A stretch of 5,070 nt of DNA from positions 293-5,362 of the forward strand of contig PLBZ01000055.1 of the NCBI GenBank assembly GCA_003134675.1, read 5' to 3'. Positions 1-5,070 of this stretch are shown here, piece after piece (position 1 is the stretch's first letter; every line of letters starts with the position of its first letter). The notes beneath the pieces were generated by a model. It searched no databases. It worked only from the letters and a program-made list of their open reading frames with translations, and was not told where the DNA came from. The position numbers and the translations under genes are program-made. This DNA is from Solirubrobacterales bacterium (lineage in GTDB: Bacteria; Actinomycetota; Thermoleophilia; Solirubrobacterales; Solirubrobacteraceae).

Positions 1-107
1 GCCGCGTTGCGGTAGGCGAGCACGCGGTGCACGATCGCCCCGTCGAGCTCGTACAGGTCGCCCAGCTCCTCCAGCGCGTCGGCGATCGCGGCGTTCGGCA
101 GGTCCAC
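1..107 (-). CDS. polX: DNA polymerase/3'-5' exonuclease PolX, N-terminal fragment (runs off left edge)
   Basis: Only the first 35 codons are in the window; the rest lies beyond the left edge. Read on the minus strand from a GTG at 107-105, the peptide begins V-D-L-P-N-A-A-I-A and continues ALEELGDLYELDGA, then HRVLAYRNAA. An early Asn, a helical L-E-E-L/DLYEL stretch and a closing R-V-x-A-Y-R-N-A-A match the start of bacterial family X polymerases. In that family this region is the N-terminal helix-hairpin-helix lyase-like domain, ahead of the nucleotidyltransferase and PHP exonuclease domains. The family acts in gap-filling base excision repair. No AUG is available nearby and the family homology starts about five residues after the GTG, which supports this start. 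There is no clear Shine-Dalgarno sequence, but TACCCT (119-114, minus) lies six bases upstream, as expected for a leaderless transcript. The identity rests on a short segment, so a separate helix-hairpin-helix protein is not excluded. Confidence 0.72.
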   Translation of the reverse strand, partial: MDLPNAAIADALEELGDLYELDGAIVHRVLAYRNA

Positions 108-128
108 TGCTCTAGGGTACGCCGCCCT
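108..128. promoter_or_regulatory. Compact divergent promoter region between polX and the mannose synthase gene
   Basis: Only 21 bases separate the two divergent start codons. The central TAGGGTA (113-119) contains a TANNNT-type -10 box on each strand: TAGGGT on plus (113-118) and TACCCT on minus (119-114). The minus box is followed by six bases and then the GTG of polX, which is classic leaderless spacing. The plus box is ten bases from the ATG. Neither gene has a visible ribosome binding site. A perfect five-base inverted repeat, TAGGG-N7-CCCTA (113-129), covers the plus -10 box and reaches the first base of the ATG. Any -35 contacts would fall inside the opposite coding region, and I see no good -35 match there. 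The promoter assignment is inferred from spacing and motif alone. Confidence 0.45.
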
Positions 129-848
129 ATGTCCGGCGAGCCCTGGCTGATCCTCCCTACATACAACGAGGCCGAGAACATCGAGGCGATCCTCGCCGCT
201 TCGGGAGAGGTGCTCGAGCGTGCCGCCCCCGAAGGCTTCAGCGTGCTGGTCGTCGATGACGGCTCACCCGACGGCACCGGTGAGATCGCCGACCGTCTCG
301 CTGCCGAGCACGACTGGGTGCAGGTGCTCCATCGCACCGAGAAGAACGGCATCGGTCCGGCTTACCTCGCGGGCTTTCGTCACGCGCTTGCCAACGGCGC
401 GGGCTATGTGATGGAGATGGACTCCGACTTCTCTCACGACCCCGCCGATCTCGCCCGGCTGCTGGAGGCCGTCCACGCGGGCGCCGATCTGGCGCTCGGC
501 TCGCGCTACGTGCCCGGCGGCGGCGTGACTGATTGGGGCCTGTTGCGGCGCTTCATCTCAGAGGGCGGCTCCACCTATGCCCGCCTCGTGCTGGGTCTGC
601 GCGTGCGCGACCTCACGGGCGGCTTCAAGTGCTTTCGCCGCGAGGTGCTCGAGTCGATCCATTTCGACGGTGTGCGCTCGCAGGGCTACGCCTTTCAGGT
701 CGAGCTCACCTACCGCGCGGTGCGCGCCGGCTTCCGCGTGGTCGAGGTGCCGATCGTCTTCAAAGATCGCGAGCGGGGCCAGAGCAAGATGTCCTGGCGG
801 ATCGCAGCCGAGGCGATGTGGCTCGTGCCGCGGCTGCGCTTCAGGTGA
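129..848 (+). CDS. Polyprenol monophosphomannose synthase (DPM1-like GT-A glycosyltransferase, family GT2)
   Basis: A 239-residue single-domain enzyme predicted to transfer mannose from GDP-mannose to polyprenyl phosphate at the inner face of the membrane, giving the lipid-linked donor used for glycolipid or protein mannosylation. Visible family motifs in order: LPTYNEAENI (residues 9-18, nucleotide site), VVDDGSPDGT (41-50), KNGIGPAYLAGF (72-83), the metal-binding D-x-D in MDSDFSHDP (97-105), GSRYVPGG (124-131), TGGFKCFRREVL (163-174), GYAFQVE (186-192), and FKDRERGQSKMS (211-222). These are the hallmark blocks of DPM1/Ppm1. No C-terminal membrane segments, GtrA domain or Lnt fusion is present, so this is the short soluble form. 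The ATG at 129 is chosen because homology starts within eight residues; an earlier in-frame ATG at 27 would lie inside the divergent polX gene. There is no Shine-Dalgarno sequence, so initiation may be leaderless. The SpoIIM-like gene follows after 27 bases in the same direction. Acceptor and sugar specificity (mannose versus glucose) are inferred from family resemblance. Confidence 0.9.
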   Translation: MSGEPWLILPTYNEAENIEAILAASGEVLERAAPEGFSVLVVDDGSPDGTGEIADRLAAEHDWVQVLHRTEKNGIGPAYLAGFRHALANGAGYVMEMDSDFSHDPADLARLLEAVHAGADLALGSRYVPGGGVTDWGLLRRFISEGGSTYARLVLGLRVRDLTGGFKCFRREVLESIHFDGVRSQGYAFQVELTYRAVRAGFRVVEVPIVFKDRERGQSKMSWRIAAEAMWLVPRLRFR

Positions 849-875
849 GCGTGCTGCCCGGTCGATAGAAGGGGG

Positions 876-1625
876 ATGGATGCCTCCGCCTACGCGTTTG
901 CCCACGGTATTCGTCACACCCGTGCCACGCTGCGTGCCTGGCAACGGACCCCAGGCGTCGTGCTGGGGCAATGGGTCGCCGGCTCGGCAGTGGCCGCCAC
1001 CGGGCTGCTGTGCGCCGTGTGGCTCATCTCTACCCTGTTTGGCGGCTATCAGCAGACAATCACTCTGCAGCCGCCGTTCGCGGTCGGCGACGGCGCCGAC
1101 GTGGTGGGGGTCATGCGGCGCAACCTGCTGGTGCTCGCCCTGCACGCGATGGCGTGTGTGGCGGGATTCATCGCGGGTAGCTCGCTGCCGCTGCAGGCCG
1201 AGCACCACCACGGTGTCTCTCGCTGGGTACATGAACACGGTGGGCGAATAGCGATCGCCTTCGTGGTGCTCGCCACCACCTTCTCGTTGAGCGCGCAGGC
1301 CTACGTGCTAGGGCACACGCTGGCCGGTGTCTCCGGTTTTCTGAGAGTCTCACCGGGCCTGCTGCTGCTGGGGGTGCTCCCGCACGCTCTCCTTGAGTTG
1401 ATCGCGCTGTTCCTGCCGCTGGCCGCCTGGATCATCGCCAGCCGGCGGGGGGAGTGGGAGCAGCTGCTGGCGGCCACCCTAGTGACCGTCGCGATGGCCG
1501 TACCGGTGCTCCTAATCGCCGCCTTCATCGAGGTCTACGTCTCCCCGCACCTGTTCACTATCCTGACCGGCATCCACCCGCCGATCGTGCGTAACTCCGA
1601 TGGGTGGATCGTGACGGTGCACTGA
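876..1625 (+). CDS. SpoIIM/DUF95-family integral membrane protein
   Basis: A 249-residue hydrophobic protein with about five membrane segments: near residues 31-55, 83-105, 124-146, a long stretch 154-188 and 198-222. The N-terminal 30 residues are polar and rich in Arg and His. The best family clues are in the C-terminal half. A P-H-A-L-L-E-L motif (169-175) sits in a hydrophobic segment and matches the PHGxxEL signature of SpoIIM/DUF95 proteins. AAFIEVYVSP (215-224) resembles the family's closing I-E-x-x-x-S-P helix. RRNLLVLALHA (81-91) resembles the family's N-N-x-x-V-A segment. The usual N-G-x-x-L-G loop is here AYVLGHTLA (142-150), so it is a divergent member. SpoIIM acts in engulfment in Bacillus, but relatives are common in non-sporulating bacteria with no known role. 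The GAAGGGGG run (868-875) directly before ATG 876 is the likely ribosome binding site, though unusually close. The frame is closed upstream by the stop of the mannose synthase gene. The two are probably one operon, so a role in envelope biogenesis is possible but unproven. Confidence 0.62.
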   Translation: MDASAYAFAHGIRHTRATLRAWQRTPGVVLGQWVAGSAVAATGLLCAVWLISTLFGGYQQTITLQPPFAVGDGADVVGVMRRNLLVLALHAMACVAGFIAGSSLPLQAEHHHGVSRWVHEHGGRIAIAFVVLATTFSLSAQAYVLGHTLAGVSGFLRVSPGLLLLGVLPHALLELIALFLPLAAWIIASRRGEWEQLLAATLVTVAMAVPVLLIAAFIEVYVSPHLFTILTGIHPPIVRNSDGWIVTVH

Positions 1626-1629
1626 CCGT
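1572..1629 (+). terminator. Tandem inverted repeats straddling the SpoIIM-like stop codon; possible U-less terminator
   Basis: Two consecutive dyads occur here. ATCCACCC (1572-1579) pairs perfectly with GGGTGGAT (1602-1609) around a 22-base loop. ACGGT (1614-1618) pairs with ACCGT (1625-1629) around a six-base loop that contains most of the TGA stop. Neither is followed by a T-run, so this is not a standard intrinsic terminator. GC-rich U-less hairpins have been proposed as terminators or 3'-end stabilisers in actinobacteria. The position, at the end of the upstream operon and before an independent trxA promoter, fits such a role. Function is inference, and the first dyad may be codon coincidence. 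Confidence 0.28.
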
Positions 1630-1638
1630 ACGCCGTCG

Positions 1639-1674
1639 CTGGAAGGCCTTACTACACTTTGTATAGTGATAGAA
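1639..1674 (+). promoter_or_regulatory. Predicted trxA promoter with a dyad over the -10 box
   Basis: TATAGT (1662-1667) is a strong -10 match (five of six to TATAAT) in a locally AT-rich patch of otherwise GC-rich sequence. A weak -35 candidate, CTGGAA (1639-1644), lies 17 bases upstream. Transcription would begin near 1673-1674, giving a leader of about 22 bases that contains the AGGGAG ribosome binding site. The -10 box lies in an imperfect dyad, ACTACAC-TTT-GTATAGT (1651-1667; six of seven arm positions pair), and a second register reads TACA-CTT-TGTA (1653-1663). A regulator bound here would block RNA polymerase. The operator idea is inference; the -10 box itself is reasonably well supported. 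Confidence 0.55.
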
Positions 1675-1683
1675 AAGCAATTA

Positions 1684-1689
1684 AGGGAG
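1684..1689 (+). promoter_or_regulatory. Ribosome binding site of trxA
   Basis: AGGGAG lies six bases before the ATG at 1696, a good Shine-Dalgarno match at normal spacing. It decides the start: an upstream in-frame GTG at 1666 overlaps the -10 box and would place this site inside the coding region. Confidence 0.75.
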
Positions 1690-1695
1690 ACCCCC

Positions 1696-2028
1696 ATGGC
1701 AGGCACTTTGAGCGAAGTTACAGACACCAACTTTCAGGCTGAGGTGATCGAGTCCGAGGGGCCGGTGCTCGTTGACTTCTGGGCGCCTTGGTGCGGCCCC
1801 TGCCGCGTGGTCGCGCCAGTGCTCGAGGAGATCGCCTCCGAGCGCCCGGATCTGCGCATCGTCAAGCTGAACATCGATGAGAACCAGCAGACGGCGGCCA
1901 AATTCCAGGTGCTTTCGATCCCGACGATGATCCTGTTCAAGGGCGGCCAGCCGGTCAAGACTGTGATCGGCGCCTATCCGAAGAAGAAGCTTGAGGCAGA
2001 GCTGGAGCCGGCGCTAACTGCGGCGTAG
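1696..2028 (+). CDS. trxA: Thioredoxin
   Basis: A 110-residue cytoplasmic thioredoxin, the usual length for bacterial TrxA. It reduces protein disulfides, for example in ribonucleotide reductase, peroxiredoxins and methionine sulfoxide reductase, and is itself reduced by thioredoxin reductase. The active site W-C-G-P-C is at residues 32-36, preceded by VLVDFWAP, which carries the buried Asp27. The cis-proline is Pro76 in SIPTMILF, followed by the GG turn at 83-84 and the final helix rich in Lys and Glu. There is no signal peptide or membrane anchor. All catalytic residues are present, so it should be active. The start is fixed by AGGGAG six bases upstream. No trxB gene is adjacent. The gene has its own predicted promoter after the SpoIIM-like gene. 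Its last 15 bases overlap the 3' end of the convergent ileS gene, so there is no space between them for a terminator. Confidence 0.97.
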   Translation: MAGTLSEVTDTNFQAEVIESEGPVLVDFWAPWCGPCRVVAPVLEEIASERPDLRIVKLNIDENQQTAAKFQVLSIPTMILFKGGQPVKTVIGAYPKKKLEAELEPALTAA

Positions 2029-5000
2029 GGAGATGCTCAGGGACAGGCCGTCGATCTCGGTCTGCTCTGAGTAGTCCATCGCGGCGGCCGTCGCGCTCAC
2101 GTCGTCGCCAAGATCGAGCTTGACCGCAAGCGTCTCGCCGGCCACGTAGTCGCGGTGCTCGCGCGCCGCCTCGATCAGCGCCTCGTCACCTTCGAGGCGC
2201 GACTCGATCCGGTCCTCGACCTCTAGGCCGGCGGCCTTACGCGCGTTCTGGATCGCATGCACGATCTCGCGCGCCTGTCCCTCGGCCCGCAGGTCATCGT
2301 CGATCGTGAGGTCGAGCGCCACGGCGTGGGCGCCCTCGCGCTCGACCGAGTAGCCCTCAGGTGCCTTCATCGTGAGAATTACGTCCTCGGCGGATAGCGT
2401 GTGCTCGCGTCCGGCGACCGCTATCCCGATCTTGGCGCTGTCGATCTCGTTGCCGGCGGTGGCCACGATGCTCGCCACTCGCGCCGGGTCGAGCGCCGCG
2501 ATCGCCTCGGCCGCGCGCGGCATGTCCTTGCCGAACAGTGGACCCAGGGTGCGGTAGTTGGCCTTCACCTCATAGGAGCCCAGCTCCTCGGCGGCGGCGA
2601 CGAACCGCACCCGCTTGACGTTCAGCTCCTCGCGGACGACGTCGACCAGCCGTTCGATCGCCGCTCGCTCGCGCCCGTCTGCCACCACGATCGCCTCTGC
2701 CAGCGGCTGGCGGACCTTGATCTTGGCCTTACCGCGTGCTCCCAGCCCGAGGCGAACCGTCTCGCGCGCGAGCGCCATCCTCTGCTCCAGCTCCACGTCG
2801 CGCTCGCCGAGGAGCTCGCCCGTCGGGAAGTCGCACAGGTGGACGCTCTCGAGGGTGCCGTCGAGGTTGTCGTAGATCTCATCGGCGATGAAGGGGCAGA
2901 AGGGGGCGAGCAGCTTCGCCACGGTCAGCAGGCATGTGCGCAGCGTTTCAAACGCGGCCTGATCCCCGTCCCAGAAACGCCGTCGCGAGCGGCGTACGTA
3001 CCAGTTCGACAGCTCGTCGAGGAGGCCCGCGATCGCCCGTCCGGCGGAGGTGGCGTCGTAGGCGTCCAGCCGCTCGGCTACGAGCTGGGCCGTGGCTGCG
3101 GTACGTGACAGCGCCCAACGGTCGAGATCGTCGGTGAGCTCGGCAGGCTCGGAAGCCTCGCCGAGGACGGAGGCATTGGCTTCGGCATAGAGGACGTAGA
3201 AGAAGTACGTGCTCCACAGCTGCTTTAGAAACAACCGTACGCCTTCCCCGATTGTCTCCGCTGAGAAGCGGTAGCCGTCCCAGGGCGCCTTGGAGGTGAA
3301 GAAGTACCAGCGGAAGGCATCGGCCCCGTAGGCGTCGAGCACCTGCCACGGCTCGACCGTGTTGCCCTTGGACTTGGACATCTTCTGACCGTCCTCGTCG
3401 AGGATCAGCCCCAGGCAGACCACGTTCTTGTACGGAGCCTGCTTGCCCAGCAGCGTGGCGATCACGAGCAGCGAGTAGAACCAGCCGCGCGTCTGGTCCT
3501 GGGCCTCGCAGATGAAGTCCGCCGGATAGCGCTCGGCAAAGACGTCCTCGTGCTCGAAGGGAAAGTGGTGCTGGGCGAACGGCATCGCGCCGGAGTCGAA
3601 CCACACGTCGATTACCTCGGGCACGCGTTCCATCGTTTGCTTGCAGCCGGGCTCAGCGCAGGCGATCGAGAGATCATCGACGTACGGGCGATGGTGATCC
3701 TCCAGCGCCGTTCCCGCCAGATCGGCCAGTTCAGAGAATGAGCCGATCACGCGTAGGTGCCCGTCCGGGCAGCGCCACACCGGCAGCGGCGTGCCCCAGT
3801 AGCGCTCGCGGGACAGGGCCCAGTCGACGTTGTTGGACAGCCAGTCACCGAAGCGCCCGTGCTTGACGTGCGGCGGATGCCAGGCAACTGTCTCGTTCGC
3901 CGCCAGTAGCTCATCGCGCAGTGCAGAGGTGGCGATGTACCAGGAGGATTTGGCGTAGTAGAGCAGCGGCGTGCCGCAACGCCAGCAGTGTGGGTAGGAA
4001 TGCTCGTACTCCTGCTCCCTCAGCAGCAGGCCCCGCTCGCGTAGGTCTGCGATCAGCTCCTTCGTCAGCGCGGGATCCTTGACGAAGCGGCCCTCGTAGG
4101 AACGCCCGTCGTGACTGAGCACGCGGTCGTCGTAGGTGCCGTCTCCTCGGACCGGGTTGTAGAGAGTGCCAGGCTGGGTTGGATCGAATGGGATCTCGGG
4201 CGCCGCCCCCGCGACGCGGTAGTCGTCCTCGCCGAACGCCGGCGCGAGGTGGACGATGCCCGTGCCGTCCTCGGTCGTCACGAACGAGTCGGCGAGGATC
4301 GGCAAGCCGCCGGGCTCGCGATCGGCGAGTCTGAAGATCGGTCCCTGATAGGCCTTGTACTTCTCCACGAGCTCCAAACCCGAGAACCGCTCGAGGATCT
4401 CTGTGCCATCGCCGAGCACCGCCTCGATACGAGCTTCGGCGAGCACGAACATCTCATCTCCGACCTGCACCTTCGCGTACGTCGCGTCCGGCGAAACCGC
4501 CACCGCGACGTTGCCTGGCAGCGTCCAGGGTGTGGTCGTCCACACGAGCAGCTTCTCTTCGCCGGAGAGCACTGGAAGCTTGATGAAGACGCTCTCCTCG
4601 ACGATGTCGCGGTAGCCGAGCGCGACCTCGTGCGAGGAGAGCGTGGTCTCGCAACGGGGGCAGTAGGGCACGACCTTCCGCCCCTCGTACAGCAGTCCAC
4701 GCTCGTGGATCTGGGCGAGTGCCCACCAGACTGACTCGATGTAGGACTCGTCGAGCGTGCGGTAGGCGTCGTCGAGGTCCAGCCAGAAGCCGATCCGCTC
4801 GGTGAGACGGTTCCACTCCTCCAGAAACGTGAACACCGAGGCGCGGCACTTGGCGTTGAACTCGGCGATCCCGAACTGCTCGATCTCCGCCTTCGAGCGG
4901 ATGCCGAGCTCTTGTTCGACCGCGATCTCGACCGGCAGCCCGTGGCAGTCCCAGCCACCCTTGCGCTGCACCTGGTAGCCGCGCATCGTCTGAAAGCGCG

Positions 5001-5070
5001 GGTAGATGTCCTTGAACACGCGGGCGAGGACGTGGTGGGAGCCCGGCGGGCCGTTCGCGGTCGGCGGCCC
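2014..5070 (-). CDS. ileS: Isoleucyl-tRNA synthetase, IleRS2 type, with swapped HIGH motif (N-terminus off right edge)
   Basis: A class Ia synthetase that charges tRNA(Ile) with isoleucine. The 1018 residues present start at G-P-P-T-A-N-G (5070); about 45 N-terminal residues are missing compared with the roughly 1040-residue Thermus-type enzyme. The V of ARVFKDIYP at 5019 is internal, not a start. Motifs, numbered from the first visible residue: GSHH in the HIGH position (10-13); GWDCHGLPVE (39-48); a zinc ligand pair CPRC (137-140) with its partner CWRC (362-365); the editing-domain TTTPWTLPGN (178-187); GTGIVHLAPAFGEDD (269-283), which retains the editing His274 and Asp283; IDVWFDSGAMPF (487-498); DQTRGWFYSL (525-534); KMSKS (563-567, bases 3384-3370); and the anticodon-domain NWYVRRSRRRFW (689-700). 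KIKVRQPL (783-790) and a long C-terminus without the IleRS1 zinc finger mark the IleRS2 type. Editing looks intact. The stop at 2016-2014 lies inside the 3' end of trxA. Any T-box or promoter would be outside the window. Confidence 0.97.
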   Translation of the reverse strand, partial: GPPTANGPPGSHHVLARVFKDIYPRFQTMRGYQVQRKGGWDCHGLPVEIAVEQELGIRSKAEIEQFGIAEFNAKCRASVFTFLEEWNRLTERIGFWLDLDDAYRTLDESYIESVWWALAQIHERGLLYEGRKVVPYCPRCETTLSSHEVALGYRDIVEESVFIKLPVLSGEEKLLVWTTTPWTLPGNVAVAVSPDATYAKVQVGDEMFVLAEARIEAVLGDGTEILERFSGLELVEKYKAYQGPIFRLADREPGGLPILADSFVTTEDGTGIVHLAPAFGEDDYRVAGAAPEIPFDPTQPGTLYNPVRGDGTYDDRVLSHDGRSYEGRFVKDPALTKELIADLRERGLLLREQEYEHSYPHCWRCGTPLLYYAKSSWYIATSALRDELLAANETVAWHPPHVKHGRFGDWLSNNVDWALSRERYWGTPLPVWRCPDGHLRVIGSFSELADLAGTALEDHHRPYVDDLSIACAEPGCKQTMERVPEVIDVWFDSGAMPFAQHHFPFEHEDVFAERYPADFICEAQDQTRGWFYSLLVIATLLGKQAPYKNVVCLGLILDEDGQKMSKSKGNTVEPWQVLDAYGADAFRWYFFTSKAPWDGYRFSAETIGEGVRLFLKQLWSTYFFYVLYAEANASVLGEASEPAELTDDLDRWALSRTAATAQLVAERLDAYDATSAGRAIAGLLDELSNWYVRRSRRRFWDGDQAAFETLRTCLLTVAKLLAPFCPFIADEIYDNLDGTLESVHLCDFPTGELLGERDVELEQRMALARETVRLGLGARGKAKIKVRQPLAEAIVVADGRERAAIERLVDVVREELNVKRVRFVAAAEELGSYEVKANYRTLGPLFGKDMPRAAEAIAALDPARVASIVATAGNEIDSAKIGIAVAGREHTLSAEDVILTMKAPEGYSVEREGAHAVALDLTIDDDLRAEGQAREIVHAIQNARKAAGLEVEDRIESRLEGDEALIEAAREHRDYVAGETLAVKLDLGDDVSATAAAMDYSEQTEIDGLSLSISLRRS

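Noticed and set aside
27..128. N-terminal extension of the mannose synthase from an ATG at 27
   Set aside because: The extra 34 residues overlap the divergent polX start and read as the antisense of its conserved N-terminus; family homology begins just after the ATG at 129.
558..1238. Long open frame on the minus strand opposite the mannose synthase and SpoIIM-like genes
   Set aside because: It overlaps two well-supported genes on the other strand, its protein is low-complexity (Arg, His, Gln rich) with no recognisable motif, and GC-rich codon bias commonly leaves such antisense frames open.
1643..1650. Eight-base palindrome AAGGCCTT upstream of trxA
   Set aside because: It is short, a single copy, and too small to form a terminator stem with a loop; it may be chance, though it lies next to the weak -35 region.
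1666..1695. Upstream GTG start for thioredoxin, adding ten residues
   Set aside because: The GTG overlaps the predicted -10 box, and the only good ribosome binding site sits inside the extension, correctly spaced for the ATG at 1696.
2401..3108. Long plus-strand open frame opposite ileS, and a similar one at 4111-4734
   Set aside because: Both lie wholly antisense to an intact ileS with continuous family motifs. Their translations show no domain signature, and no promoter or ribosome binding site stands out.
5017..5019. GTG at 5019 as the start of ileS
   Set aside because: The frame stays open to the window edge and encodes the conserved G-P-P-T-A-N-G and HIGH-region block, so the gene is truncated by the window rather than starting here.
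1..5070. A previously undescribed multi-gene system, mobile element, CRISPR array or RNA gene
   Set aside because: Every substantial coding stretch is assigned to a family (the SpoIIM-like one less firmly), the gaps are 70 bases or shorter, and I saw no direct-repeat arrays, terminal inverted repeats, transposase motifs or tRNA-like folds.

Overview
The window is GC-rich and densely packed with bacterial housekeeping genes. It comes from a chromosome with third-position G/C bias, very short intergenic gaps and at least one gene start that looks leaderless. The combination suggests a high-GC actinomycete-type bacterium: a PolX-type polymerase beside a polyprenol-phosphate mannose synthase, a long IleS2-type isoleucyl-tRNA synthetase, and TANNNT-like -10 boxes. 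A deep-branching class such as Thermoleophilia is my best guess, but this is inference and no marker here settles it.

Layout, left to right. Positions 1-107 (minus) hold the first 35 codons of a gene that runs off the left edge and resembles the N-terminus of DNA polymerase/3'-5' exonuclease PolX. A 21-base divergent gap (108-128) separates it from a polyprenol monophosphomannose synthase (129-848, plus). A five-segment membrane protein of the SpoIIM/DUF95 type (876-1625, plus) follows after 27 bases and is probably cotranscribed. Two inverted repeats straddle its stop codon. A 70-base gap then carries a recognisable promoter and ribosome binding site for a stand-alone thioredoxin (1696-2028, plus). 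The rest (2014-5070, minus) is an isoleucyl-tRNA synthetase that overlaps the thioredoxin gene tail-to-tail by 15 bases and lacks only about 45 N-terminal residues, which lie off the right edge.

Functionally these are separate housekeeping jobs: DNA repair, lipid-linked mannose donor synthesis, a membrane protein of uncertain role, disulfide redox control and translation. I see no mobile element, CRISPR array, tRNA, rRNA or defence-like cassette, and no convincing new multi-gene system.

The most notable observation is in the synthetase. Its class I HIGH signature reads Gly-Ser-His-His instead of His-x-Gly-His, the swapped form known from a subset of IleRS2 enzymes with extreme mupirocin resistance. 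Second-tier observations are the compact divergent promoter with mirrored -10 boxes, the dyad on the thioredoxin -10 box, and the convergent gene overlap.
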